Shown: positions 27,031-35,326 of the stretch, in pieces
Layout: the number at the start of each line of letters is the position of its first letter
How positions within the stretch are numbered: the stretch's first letter is position 1
Source: Pseudomonas sp. GM18
GTDB lineage: Bacteria > Pseudomonadota > Gammaproteobacteria > Pseudomonadales > Pseudomonadaceae
Assembly (NCBI RefSeq): GCF_000282195.1
Contig: NZ_AKJT01000049.1
Location: 62,001 to 126,000, forward strand
DNA length: 64,000 nt
Direction of reading: 5' to 3'
Program-made: the position numbers and the translations under genes
Notes under the pieces: model-generated
The model's database searches: none
What the model was told of the DNA's origin: nothing
What the model saw: the letters and a program-made list of their open reading frames with translations, nothing else

Positions 27031-27700
27031 GGCCCTCGGCCAAGCGATAACCGACGCCGTGTACCGTGTGCAGCAGGGGTTTGGCGAACGGCTTGTCGAT
27101 CACCTGGCGCAACTGATGGACGTGGCTGCGCAGGCTGTCGCTGTCCGGGCAGTCGTCGCCCCACAGGGCCTCTTCGAGAATTTCCCGGCGCAGCACGTGC
27201 GGGCTTTTCTGCATCAACACGGCAAGCAACTTCAGGCCCACCGGGTTGAGTTTCAGCAGACGGCCTTCGCGCGTCACCTCCAGGGTATCGAGGTCGTAAC
27301 TCAGATCGCCGACCTGCAAGGCACGGCGACCGCCACCCTGGGCACGGCGCATGACCGCCTCGATGCGCGCCGCCAGTTCGGACAGGGCAAAGGGTTTGAT
27401 CAGGTAATCGTCGGCACCGGACTTGAAGCCTTGCAGACGGTCATCCAGTTGATCGCGCGCGGTGAGCATGATCACCGGCGTATCACGGCGGGCGTCTTCG
27501 CGCAGGCGTTTGCACAGGGTGTAGCCATCGATGCCGGGCAGCATGATATCGAGTACGATCAAGTCGTAATGCTCGGTGGCCGCCAGGTGCAAGCCAGATA
27601 AACCGTCCTGCGCGCAATCCACGGTGTAACCTTTGAGCCCCAGATAATCGGCCAGGTTGGCCAGGATATCGCGGTTGTCTTCAACCAATAGAATTCGCAT
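27017..27700 (-). CDS. colR: response regulator ColR
   Basis: A 227-residue OmpR/PhoB-type regulator: receiver domain with acidic pocket E7/D8, phosphoacceptor D51 (LIVLDIMLPGIDGY) and the conserved Lys in YLIKPFA, then a winged-helix DNA-binding domain (residues about 130-225). The ATG at 27700 is used because GGAGGAGG precedes it by 5 bp. The upstream GTG would sit inside that site. It is cotranscribed with colS. The neighbouring envelope genes on the other side (27902 onward) are candidate targets. Confidence 0.93.
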   Translation of the reverse strand: MRILLVEDNRDILANLADYLGLKGYTVDCAQDGLSGLHLAATEHYDLIVLDIMLPGIDGYTLCKRLREDARRDTPVIMLTARDQLDDRLQGFKSGADDYLIKPFALSELAARIEAVMRRAQGGGRRALQVGDLSYDLDTLEVTREGRLLKLNPVGLKLLAVLMQKSPHVLRREILEEALWGDDCPDSDSLRSHVHQLRQVIDKPFAKPLLHTVHGVGYRLAEGRDGV

Positions 27701-27901
27701 CGGCACCTCCTCCGTATACAGTAACGGCCGTCTTGGCCCGCGCAGCTTAAGGCCAAGTGTGACTCAGGGCTAGGGCGGCCGGTCGTAGAATCGATGCGCT
27801 CAACCAAATAATGGTGATAACAAGTTTTTCACTGCTGGTTCACAACCTGACTACAGCGTTCAAGACAAACTGTCGCGCGATTGATATAGGGAATGTAGAT
27901 A

Positions 27902-29851
27902 ATGGATTGTTTGAAGACGGCGCCAATGCGCTTTCTGCTGCTGGTAACCGGTTCCTGGCTGGTCATTTTTCTCCTGACCCGAAGCATTCTGCTCCTCACT
28001 CATCTGGATGAGGCCGGCAGCGGACTGCTGTCAGTGTTTGGCATCGGCCTGCTTTATGACCTGGGTTTCATTGCCTACGCGGTGCTGCCCATGGGCCTCT
28101 ATCTGTTGCTATGCCCGCCGGCCTTGTGGCGCCGCCGTGGCCATCGCTGGTTCCTTCAGGGACTGCTGACCGTCAGCCTGTTTGCCATGCTGTTCACGTC
28201 GGTGGCCGAATGGCTGTTCTGGGATGAGTTCGGTGTGCGTTTCAACTTCATCGCCGTCGATTACCTGGTGTACTCCGACGAAGTGCTGAATAACCTGCTG
28301 GAGTCGTACCCGATCGGCAAGCTGCTGAGCCTGCTCGCGGCGCTGGCCGTGGTCCTGAGCTTTGCGCTGCGCAAATCCTTCAACGCTGCGCTGGACGCAC
28401 CATTGCCTGCCATGCGCGGGCGCCTGCTGAATGCGCTCGGCCTGCTGATCGTCGCGGGCCTGAGCGCGCAACTGCTCAGCCAGGATGCGCCGCGCGCTCA
28501 GGGCGGCAATGCCTATCAGAACGAACTGGCGAGCAATGGCCCGTACCAGTTCTTTGCCGCCTTTCGCAATAACGAACTGGATTACCCGCAGTTCTACAGC
28601 ACCCTGCCGAGCGCCGTCGTCGCACAACAGATTCGCGCTGAACTGACCGAGCCCAACGCTCGCTTCATCGGCGAAGATCCGCAGGACATCCGCCGGATGA
28701 TCGATAATCCCGGCACCGAACGAACACCCAACATCGTGCTGGTCACCATCGAAAGCTTCAGTGCCAAGTACATGGGCAGCAATGGCGACGATCGCAACCT
28801 GACACCAAACCTCGATGCCTTGCGCAAACAAAGCCTGTACTTCAATAATTTCTACGCCACCGGCACCCGCACCGATCGCGGCCTGGAGGCCATCACCCTG
28901 GCCATTCCACCGACGCCGGGGCGCTCGATCGTCAAGCGCGTGGGTCGTGAAAGCGGTTTCGCCAGCCTCGGCCAGCAACTCAGCGCCGTGGGTTACGACA
29001 GCGTATTCGTGTATGGCGGGCGCGGTTACTTCGACAACATGAACGCGTTCTTCAGCGGCAACGGCTATCGTGTCGTCGACCAGAGCAGCGTTGATGAATC
29101 AGAGATTCACTTCAAGAACGCCTGGGGAATGGCCGACGAAGACCTCTATAACCAGACACTGAAACTGGCCGACGCCGACTACGCCAGGCAACAGCCGTTT
29201 CTGCTGCAGTTGATGACCACCTCCAACCATCGCCCCTATACCTACCCGGATAACCGGATCGACATCAAATCCGGTAACGGACGCGACGGTGCGGTGAAGT
29301 ACACCGACTTCGCCATCGGTCAGTTCCTCGATCAGGCGCGCAAGAAACCCTGGTTCGATAACACGATTTTCGTCTTCGTCGCCGACCACACGGCTGGCAG
29401 CGCCGGCAAAGAAGACTTGCCGATCAGCAACTATCAGATTCCGCTGTTCATCTATGCACCGAATCTGATCGAGGCTCGAGAAACCGCACAGCTGGCCAGT
29501 CAGATCGACCTGGCGCCAACACTGCTCGGGCTGCTGAACCTGGATTACCAGTCGACGTTCTTCGGTCGCAACCTATTGCAGGACAATCCACTGCCACCGC
29601 GAGTGGTGGTTGGCAACTATCAACATCTGGGCTTGTTCGACGGCAAGGATTTAGCGATCCTGAGCCCTCGTCAGGGTCTGCGTCGCCACGACGACGCACT
29701 GACCGACAGTCGCGAGTCACGGGCCACCACTGATGATCCGTTGATCAGCCGCGCAATCACTTATTACCAAACGGCCAGTCATGGCTTCAAGCAACAGCTG
29801 CTCGGCTGGAAAGCGCCCAAGGAGGGCACCCGCCAAGTCAGCGACCGTTAA
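27902..29851 (+). CDS. LTA synthase/sulfatase-family membrane protein (phosphoglycerol or phosphoethanolamine transferase-like)
   Basis: A 649-residue inner-membrane enzyme with about five N-terminal helices followed by a periplasmic alkaline-phosphatase-type domain from residue 270. The catalytic features of LtaS/MdoB proteins are present: metal-ligand Glu in VTIESFSAKYMG, a nucleophile Thr in the context TGTRTDRGLE, and the C-terminal metal pair in FVADHTAG. Such enzymes move phosphoglycerol or similar head groups from lipids to envelope polymers. It is divergent from colR and followed by a PAP2 phosphatase, so an envelope-modifying pair under ColRS is plausible but not shown. Confidence 0.88.
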   Translation: MDCLKTAPMRFLLLVTGSWLVIFLLTRSILLLTHLDEAGSGLLSVFGIGLLYDLGFIAYAVLPMGLYLLLCPPALWRRRGHRWFLQGLLTVSLFAMLFTSVAEWLFWDEFGVRFNFIAVDYLVYSDEVLNNLLESYPIGKLLSLLAALAVVLSFALRKSFNAALDAPLPAMRGRLLNALGLLIVAGLSAQLLSQDAPRAQGGNAYQNELASNGPYQFFAAFRNNELDYPQFYSTLPSAVVAQQIRAELTEPNARFIGEDPQDIRRMIDNPGTERTPNIVLVTIESFSAKYMGSNGDDRNLTPNLDALRKQSLYFNNFYATGTRTDRGLEAITLAIPPTPGRSIVKRVGRESGFASLGQQLSAVGYDSVFVYGGRGYFDNMNAFFSGNGYRVVDQSSVDESEIHFKNAWGMADEDLYNQTLKLADADYARQQPFLLQLMTTSNHRPYTYPDNRIDIKSGNGRDGAVKYTDFAIGQFLDQARKKPWFDNTIFVFVADHTAGSAGKEDLPISNYQIPLFIYAPNLIEARETAQLASQIDLAPTLLGLLNLDYQSTFFGRNLLQDNPLPPRVVVGNYQHLGLFDGKDLAILSPRQGLRRHDDALTDSRESRATTDDPLISRAITYYQTASHGFKQQLLGWKAPKEGTRQVSDR

Positions 29852-29858
29852 CCGAATG

Positions 29859-29885
29859 GCCCCGGGCTGATGCCCCGGGGTTTTT
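29859..29885 (+). terminator. terminator after LTA synthase-like gene
   Basis: GCCCCGGG, loop of about 6, CCCCGGGG, then TTTTT. It lies only about 20 bp before the next start, so it may attenuate rather than fully stop readthrough. Confidence 0.8.
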
Positions 29886-29904
29886 CCATTCATCAGGATC
29901 CACC

Positions 29905-30648
29905 ATGTCATCAACCGCTGTCCGTCCCGTTTCCCGCCCGCTCAACTTCTGGCTATGCCTGGGAGTGCCCGCCGTTGCGGCGATCACCCTGCTGCTGCTC
30001 GAGCTGACATCCCTGGACATGGACCTTGCCAAGCTGTTCTATGACCCGGTCGCCGGTGCATTCATCGGGCGCCACAGTCATTTCCTGGAAGACATCCTGC
30101 ATGACCGGGCCAAGCAAGTGGTCATTGCCTTTTCGGTGTTCTCCATCCTGGGCTTTGTCGGCTCCTTTTTCGTTGAAAGGCTCAAACCGTTCAAACGTGA
30201 AATGGGCTGCCTGGTGTTGTCTCTGGCGCTGGCAACCTCCTTTGTCACCCCGCTCAAAGCGGTGACGGCGGTGCAATGCCCATGGAGCCTGGAACAATTC
30301 GGCGGGCACGAAACCTACAGCGAACTGCTGAGCCCTCGTCCGCACACCGACAAGCCTGGCCGCTGCTGGCCCGGTGGTCATGCGGCGACCGGTTTCACCC
30401 TGTTTGCGTTGTTCTTTGTGTTGCGCGACCGACGCCCGCGGCTGGCACGCAAGGCATTTGTCTTCGCTTTCGCATTGGGCTCGGTGTTTTCCGTCGGCCG
30501 GATGATGCAGGGCGCGCACTTCTTCTCGCACAACGTGTGGACAGCGATTTTTTGCTGGCTGTTTTGTCTGGGGGCGTATTACTACATCCTGTACCGGCCG
30601 GCGACCAAGACTGAGCAGGCGAACGAGGCAAAACCGGTCAGCGCCTGA
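29905..30648 (+). CDS. PAP2-family phosphatase, inner membrane
   Basis: A 247-residue protein with about six membrane helices. The PAP2 motifs are recognisable but divergent: a first motif KAVTAVQCPW in place of the usual Lys-x6-Arg-Pro, the second as WPGGHAATG, and the third as SVGRMMQGAHFFSHNVW with the catalytic His. Proteins of this type remove phosphate from lipid A, undecaprenyl pyrophosphate or phosphatidic acid on the periplasmic side. The link to the upstream LTA synthase-like gene suggests lipid head-group turnover. The exact substrate is not inferable. Confidence 0.88.
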   Translation: MSSTAVRPVSRPLNFWLCLGVPAVAAITLLLLELTSLDMDLAKLFYDPVAGAFIGRHSHFLEDILHDRAKQVVIAFSVFSILGFVGSFFVERLKPFKREMGCLVLSLALATSFVTPLKAVTAVQCPWSLEQFGGHETYSELLSPRPHTDKPGRCWPGGHAATGFTLFALFFVLRDRRPRLARKAFVFAFALGSVFSVGRMMQGAHFFSHNVWTAIFCWLFCLGAYYYILYRPATKTEQANEAKPVSA

Positions 30649-30657
30649 ACAAAGATC

Positions 30658-30733
30658 AAAAGATCGCAGGCTTCGCCAGCTCCTACACGAGATTGCGAAC
30701 CTCCGTAGGAGCTGCCGAAGGCTGCGATCTTTT
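30658..30733 (+). repeat. REP-type palindrome, AAAAGATCGCAG family (copy 2)
   Basis: Arms AAAAGATCGCAGGCTTCG and CGAAGGCTGCGATCTTTT with CAGCTCCTAC/GTAGGAGCTG inside. It lies between the PAP2 gene and the groEL terminator. Confidence 0.85.
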
Positions 30734-30743
30734 GAAGGGCAAT

Positions 30744-30781
30744 AAAAAGCCCCGCCTGCTCAACGCAGGCGGGGCTTTTTT
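30744..30781. terminator. bidirectional terminator between PAP2 gene and groEL
   Basis: AAAAAGCCCCGCCTG, loop CTCAACG, CAGGCGGGGCTTTTTT. It is a strong stem with A and T tracts on both sides and ends the groESL transcript on the minus strand. Confidence 0.92.
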
Positions 30782-30798
30782 ATAGGGGTAAGGCTGGC

Positions 30799-32445
30799 TT
30801 ACATCATGCCGCCCATGCCACCCATACCGCCCATGTCTGGCATACCGCCGCCAGCTGCGCCTTCTTTCTTCGGCGCTTCGGCAACAGCGGCCTCGGTGGT
30901 CAGGATCAGACCGCCAATCGAGGATGCAGCTTGCAGAGCCGAACGGGTCACCTTGGTTGGGTCCAGGATGCCCATTTCGATCATGTCGCCGTATTCGCTG
31001 GTAGCAGCGTTGTAACCGAAGTTACCTGCACCCTGCTTGACCTTGTCGACAACTACGCTTGGCTCGTCGCCGGAGTTGGCAACGATCTGACGCAGTGGCG
31101 CTTCGACCGCACGACGCAGAACAGCGATACCGACGTTCTGATCGGCGTTGTCGCCTTTCAGTTCGCTGATGGCTTGCAGGGCACGGATCAGTGCCACGCC
31201 GCCGCCAGGTACCACGCCTTCTTCAACGGCTGCACGGGTAGCGTGCAGGGCGTCTTCAACGCGGGCTTTCTTCTCTTTCATTTCGACTTCGGAACCAGCG
31301 CCAACCTTGATCACTGCAACGCCGCCGGACAGTTTGGCCAGGCGCTCTTGCAGTTTTTCACGGTCGTAGTCGGACGAAGTGTCGGCCACTTGCTGACGGA
31401 TCTGGGTCACGCGAGCCTGGATGTCAGCCTCAACGCCGGCGCCGTCGATCACGGTGGTGTTTTCTTTGGACAGGATCACGCGCTTGGCATTACCCAGGTG
31501 TTCCAGGGTGGTGCTTTCCAGGCTCAGACCGATCTCTTCGGAGATCACGGTACCGCCGGTCAGAACAGCGATGTCCTGCAGCATGGCCTTGCGACGGTCG
31601 CCGAAGCCTGGAGCCTTGACGGCTGCGACTTTAACGATGCCACGCATGTTGTTCACAACCAGAGTCGCCAGGGCTTCGCCTTCAACGTCTTCGGCCACGA
31701 TCAGCAGTGGACGGCCGGCTTTGGCAACGGCTTCCAGCACTGGCAGCATTTCGCGGATGTTCGAGATCTTTTTGTCGACCAGCAGGATCAGCGGACCGTC
31801 CAGCTCGGCAGTCATGGTCTCTGGCTTGTTGACGAAGTACGGGGACAGGTAGCCACGGTCGAACTGCATGCCTTCAACAACCGACAGTTCGTTTTCCAGG
31901 CCCGAGCCTTCTTCAACGGTGATCACGCCTTCTTTACCGACTTTTTCCATGGCTTCGGCAATGATGTCGCCGATGGAGTTGTCGGAGTTGGCCGAGATGG
32001 TACCTACCTGAGCGATTGCCTTGGTGTCAGCGCAAGGCTTGGACAGGGCTTTCAGTTCCTTGACGATCGCGATGGTCGCTTTGTCGATACCACGCTTCAG
32101 GTCCATCGGGTTCATGCCGGCAGCGACGGCTTTCAGGCCTTCGTTGACGATCGACTGAGCCAGAACGGTAGCGGTGGTGGTGCCGTCGCCTGCGTCATCG
32201 TTGGCACGGGAAGCAACGTCTTTGACCAGCTGCGCGCCCATGTTTTCGAAGCGGTCTTCGAGTTCGATCTCTTTGGCTACGGAAACGCCGTCCTTGGTGA
32301 TGGTCGGAGCGCCGAAGCTCTTCTCGATGATCACGTTACGGCCTTTCGGGCCCAGGGTCGCTTTTACCGCGTCAGCCAGAACGTTGACACCGGTGAGCAT
32401 CTTCTTGCGGGCGGAGTCGCCGAATTTAACTTCTTTAGCAGCCAT
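30799..32445 (-). CDS. groEL: chaperonin GroEL
   Basis: A 548-residue 60-kDa chaperonin forming the double-ring folding chamber with GroES. The N-terminus MAAKEVKFGDSARKKML, the ATP site GDGTTTATVLAQ and the Gly-Met-rich C-terminal tail (GGMPDMGGMGGMGGMM) are standard. It lies 49 bp downstream of groES in the same operon. The long antisense frame over this gene is an artefact of GC-rich codons. Confidence 0.99.
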   Translation of the reverse strand: MAAKEVKFGDSARKKMLTGVNVLADAVKATLGPKGRNVIIEKSFGAPTITKDGVSVAKEIELEDRFENMGAQLVKDVASRANDDAGDGTTTATVLAQSIVNEGLKAVAAGMNPMDLKRGIDKATIAIVKELKALSKPCADTKAIAQVGTISANSDNSIGDIIAEAMEKVGKEGVITVEEGSGLENELSVVEGMQFDRGYLSPYFVNKPETMTAELDGPLILLVDKKISNIREMLPVLEAVAKAGRPLLIVAEDVEGEALATLVVNNMRGIVKVAAVKAPGFGDRRKAMLQDIAVLTGGTVISEEIGLSLESTTLEHLGNAKRVILSKENTTVIDGAGVEADIQARVTQIRQQVADTSSDYDREKLQERLAKLSGGVAVIKVGAGSEVEMKEKKARVEDALHATRAAVEEGVVPGGGVALIRALQAISELKGDNADQNVGIAVLRRAVEAPLRQIVANSGDEPSVVVDKVKQGAGNFGYNAATSEYGDMIEMGILDPTKVTRSALQAASSIGGLILTTEAAVAEAPKKEGAAGGGMPDMGGMGGMGGMM

Positions 32446-32494
32446 GATCGATATTCCTTAAATACTTTGTAGTAGCGGGAAAATGAGCGGGGAA

Positions 32495-32788
32495 TCAGCC
32501 TTCGATAACAGCGAGAATCTCGTTCTCAGCCATTACCACCAGGTCTTCGCCGTCGACTTTCACAGTGTTGCTGCCGGAGTAAGGGCCGAACACCACCTTG
32601 TCACCCACTTTCACGGCCAGCGCACGTACTTCACCGTTGTCCAGTACTTTGCCTGGGCCTACAGCGACGACTTCACCCTGGTTTGGCTTTTCAGCAGCCG
32701 AACCTGGCAGGACGATACCGCCAGCGGTTTTCTTTTCTTCTTCGCTGCGACGGATGACGACGCGGTCATGCAGAGGACGAAGCTTCAT
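32495..32788 (-). CDS. groES: co-chaperonin GroES
   Basis: A 97-residue Cpn10 lid protein, MKLRPLHDRVVIRRSEEEKK, with the mobile loop KTAGGIVLPGSAAEKP that docks on GroEL. It is the first gene of the groESL operon, preceded by a good Shine-Dalgarno (AGGAGAG) and, further up, by a heat-shock promoter candidate. Confidence 0.99.
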   Translation of the reverse strand: MKLRPLHDRVVIRRSEEEKKTAGGIVLPGSAAEKPNQGEVVAVGPGKVLDNGEVRALAVKVGDKVVFGPYSGSNTVKVDGEDLVVMAENEILAVIEG

Positions 32789-32928
32789 TGTCGATCTCTC
32801 CTAATTGTGGTTTTCATCGGCCGGTGTAGTCCCGGCGGGTTTAACAAATCCGGCGGCGCCGGGTGCGGTTCGTCGAGCGAACCGCGGAAGTCTGTCTGGC
32901 GCAATTGCCAGAAACCTTGCGGTGACCG

Positions 32929-32958
32929 TTACATAAGGGCGTACAAGCCTATTTCAAG
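32929..32958 (-). promoter_or_regulatory. candidate sigma-32 promoter of groESL
   Basis: On the minus strand CTTGAAA, a 12-bp spacer, then CCCTTATGTAA. This follows the RpoH pattern CTTGAAA-N12/14-CCCATNT with one or two mismatches. It lies about 140 bp before groES. Confidence 0.7.
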
Positions 32959-32998
32959 GGCCGTGAGCAAAATTTTTATGTCGATGCCCTGAAAACGA

Positions 32999-33022
32999 AC
33001 ACGGCACCCGAAGGTGCCGTGT
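32999..33022 (-). terminator. terminator of fxsA
   Basis: The minus strand reads ACACGGCACC, TTCG loop, GGTGCCGTGT, then TCGTTTT. It lies just after the fxsA stop and before the groES promoter. Confidence 0.75.
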
Positions 33023-33033
33023 CGATGGACGTG

Positions 33034-33510
33034 TTACTTGGAGTCGCGGTGTTCGAACTCACCTTCGATCACGTTGGGCTCACGGCCCAACGGCTGACGA
33101 GGGACAGGACCGCCCCGTGGCTGAAGGTCATCGGCAAACGCACGCTGGCGCATCGCTTGTTCCTCGGCGCGCTGGCGCATTTTATTGGCCAGCAGTCGAC
33201 GAGAGATCGGCAGCAACATGATCAGGCCCAGCACATCGGTGACGAAGCCCGGCAGGATCAACAGACCGCCGGCCAGGGCCAGCATCAGGCCTTCGAGCAT
33301 GGTCTGGGCCGGCAGCTCGCCGCGGCTCAGGCTTTCACGAGCGCGCAGCGCAGTAGCCAGACCGGCGATACGCAGCACGAACACGCCGAGCATCGAGCCG
33401 AGGATGATCAGCAACAGGGCCGGGAAAAACCCGATCGCCCCGCTGACCTTGACGAATACGAACAGCTCCAACACCGGAAACAGTACAAAGAGCAACAAAA
33501 AAGGGCGCAT
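33034..33510 (-). CDS. fxsA: FxsA-family membrane protein
   Basis: A 158-residue inner-membrane protein with three to four hydrophobic segments (MRPFLLLFVLFPVLELFVFV, then LLLIILGSMLGVFVLRIAG, then LALAGGLLILPGFVTDVLGL) and a charged C-terminal tail. E. coli FxsA prevents F-plasmid exclusion of phage T7. The cellular role is otherwise unclear. The ATG at 33510 is chosen because AGGA lies 9 bp upstream, while the longer frame needs a TTG that overlaps this site. The groES-fxsA adjacency is the usual order in Pseudomonas. Confidence 0.92.
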   Translation of the reverse strand: MRPFLLLFVLFPVLELFVFVKVSGAIGFFPALLLIILGSMLGVFVLRIAGLATALRARESLSRGELPAQTMLEGLMLALAGGLLILPGFVTDVLGLIMLLPISRRLLANKMRQRAEEQAMRQRAFADDLQPRGGPVPRQPLGREPNVIEGEFEHRDSK

Positions 33511-33576
33511 CAAATGGTTCCTCAACGCAAGTAAGCCTTGCCAGTGTTCCTTAGATGACGTCGCCGTTTCGTGAAT

Positions 33577-34308
33577 TCAAGCGTCGGCCGCTTCATTTTT
33601 CGGCCAATGTTCGGCGTGAGCCAGGAAAACCAAGGCTTCCCGGACTTGTGTCGGCGTATTACAGGGCGCTTGAAACGGCAGCCAGTAGAGCCCTTGGCCG
33701 ATGCGCAAGTGCATGCCTTCGGTGTCGATGCCGACCAATTGTGCCGGCACGGTTTTCGGCAGGCCCGCCAAGTCAACATAGTGGGCGATGGCTTTAGCGT
33801 GATCGGCATTCATGTGCTCGACCATGCTCATTTCGGCCTTGCCGACGAACGGGTTGGCGAGGGTCAACTGATCGATCCAGTGAATCGCGCCAAAGCCGCC
33901 GATGTAACGGTGGCGTACCGGTTTGAGCACCCAGAAATCGAAATCGTGGGCCTTGTGATAGTTCTGCGAATCCGGGAAATAGCGGTAGTAACGCTCGGCT
34001 GCCGCTTCGATGGCTGCGGTGTCCTCGAGCTTTTCCCCTTCGGCCAGGTAGGTCAGCCGACCAACGGCTTGCACGTCTTCGGCCTCGCGTTCACCCACCA
34101 GCAGTGAGCATTTCGGATCCTTCAGCAGGTTGTGAGTGTGCTGAGCGATGCGGCTGATAAGGATCAGCGGCCGGCCCTGTTCGTCCAGACAGTACGGAAC
34201 CACGGAGCCAAACGGGAAACCGGGCATCGCTTTGGAGTGCGTCGAAAGCACTCCACGGTATTCCTTGAGAAGCAATTCTCGGGCGCTCTTAGCAACTTTA
34301 ATGCTCAA
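33577..34308 (-). CDS. HugZ-family / pyridoxamine 5'-phosphate oxidase-like protein
   Basis: A 243-residue protein with an N-terminal split-barrel (GVLSTHSKAMPGFPFGSVVP, ISRIAQHTHNLLKDPKCSLL) of the flavin-reductase/PNPOx fold and a C-terminal DUF2470 domain (MVEHMNADHAKAIAHYV) that is the hallmark of HugZ-like heme oxygenases and related proteins. HugZ binds and degrades heme in Helicobacter. Whether this one has heme activity depends on residues I cannot check here. It stands alone, divergent from the SDR gene. Confidence 0.87.
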   Translation of the reverse strand: MSIKVAKSARELLLKEYRGVLSTHSKAMPGFPFGSVVPYCLDEQGRPLILISRIAQHTHNLLKDPKCSLLVGEREAEDVQAVGRLTYLAEGEKLEDTAAIEAAAERYYRYFPDSQNYHKAHDFDFWVLKPVRHRYIGGFGAIHWIDQLTLANPFVGKAEMSMVEHMNADHAKAIAHYVDLAGLPKTVPAQLVGIDTEGMHLRIGQGLYWLPFQAPCNTPTQVREALVFLAHAEHWPKNEAADA

Positions 34309-34457
34309 TTTATGACTCCTTATGTAGAATCCGTCGAAAACGGACGGACAACTGGGCTAAAGTTCCCAGGACGCCATCGGGCAGTTCTCATGTGTGGCCG
34401 ACCCGCGCAAGAGAGGCCTACAAGAAATCCACTCTGACCAGCTAACGGGGCATGCGA

Positions 34458-35216
34458 ATGCAACTCACTGACAAAGTAATCATTATCACCGGCGGTTGCC
34501 AGGGTTTAGGCCGGTCCATGGCCGAGTATCTTGCAGGTCGTGGCGCGAAGCTGGCCCTGGTGGACCTGAACCAGGAAAAACTCGACGCCGCCGTCGCCGC
34601 TTGCAAGGCCAAGGGTGTCGAGGCCCGCGCCTACTTGTGCAACGTCGCCGATGAAGAGCAAGTGACCCACATGGTCAGCCAGGTGGCCGACGATTTCGGC
34701 GCGATCCATGGCCTGATCAACAACGCCGGTATTTTGCGTGATGGCCTGTTGCTGAAGGTCAAGGATGGCGAAATGACCAAGATGAGCCTGGCCCAATGGC
34801 AAGCGGTGATCGACGTCAATCTGACTGGCGTGTTCCTGTGCACCCGTGAAGTCGCGGCAAAAATGGTCGAGCTGAACAACAGCGGCGCGATCATCAATAT
34901 CTCGTCGATCTCGCGCGCCGGCAACATCGGCCAGACCAACTACTCCGCCGCCAAGGCCGGTGTCGCCGCGGCGACCGTGACCTGGGCCAAGGAACTGGCG
35001 CGCTATGGGATTCGCGTGGCGGGCATTGCGCCGGGCTTTATCGAAACCGAAATGACCCTGAGCATGAAACCTGAAGCGCTGGAGAAAATGACCTCCGGGA
35101 TCCCGCTCAAGCGCATGGGCAAACCCGAAGAGATCGCCCAGTCGGCGGCCTACATTTTCGAGAATGACTACTACACCGGTCGGATTCTGGAGTTGGATGG
35201 CGGGTTGCGCATCTGA
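34458..35216 (+). CDS. SDR-family oxidoreductase, FabG-like
   Basis: A 252-residue classical short-chain dehydrogenase: cofactor motif TGGCQGLGRS, NNAG, catalytic Ser in ISSISRAG, and the Tyr-x3-Lys YSAAK. The C-terminus (LELDGGLRI) is typical of 3-oxoacyl-ACP reductase-like members. The start at 34458 has GGGG 7 bp upstream. An ATG at 34452 is too near that site. The fatty-acid role is not assured, because fabG proper is normally in the fab cluster. Confidence 0.88.
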   Translation: MQLTDKVIIITGGCQGLGRSMAEYLAGRGAKLALVDLNQEKLDAAVAACKAKGVEARAYLCNVADEEQVTHMVSQVADDFGAIHGLINNAGILRDGLLLKVKDGEMTKMSLAQWQAVIDVNLTGVFLCTREVAAKMVELNNSGAIINISSISRAGNIGQTNYSAAKAGVAAATVTWAKELARYGIRVAGIAPGFIETEMTLSMKPEALEKMTSGIPLKRMGKPEEIAQSAAYIFENDYYTGRILELDGGLRI

Positions 35217-35225
35217 AGCACGATC

Positions 35226-35319
35226 AAAAGATCGCGGCCTCGCTTCGCTCGACAGCTCCTACAGGGATTGGCTTACACCTGTAGGAGCTGTCGAGCGAAG
35301 CGAGGCTGCGATCTCTTTT
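35226..35319 (+). repeat. REP-type palindrome, AAAAGATCGCGG family (copy 3)
   Basis: Long arms AAAAGATCGCGGCCTCGCTT and the complement ending GCGAGGCTGCGATCTC, with CAGCTCCTACAG/CTGTAGGAGCTG inside. It lies between converging genes (SDR and mrp) and may terminate both. Confidence 0.88.
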
Positions 35320-35326
35320 CGGCGGT

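Noticed and set aside
30931..32472. 513-codon plus-strand frame opposite groEL
   Set aside because: groEL is fully conserved on the minus strand, and the antisense product has no family resemblance.
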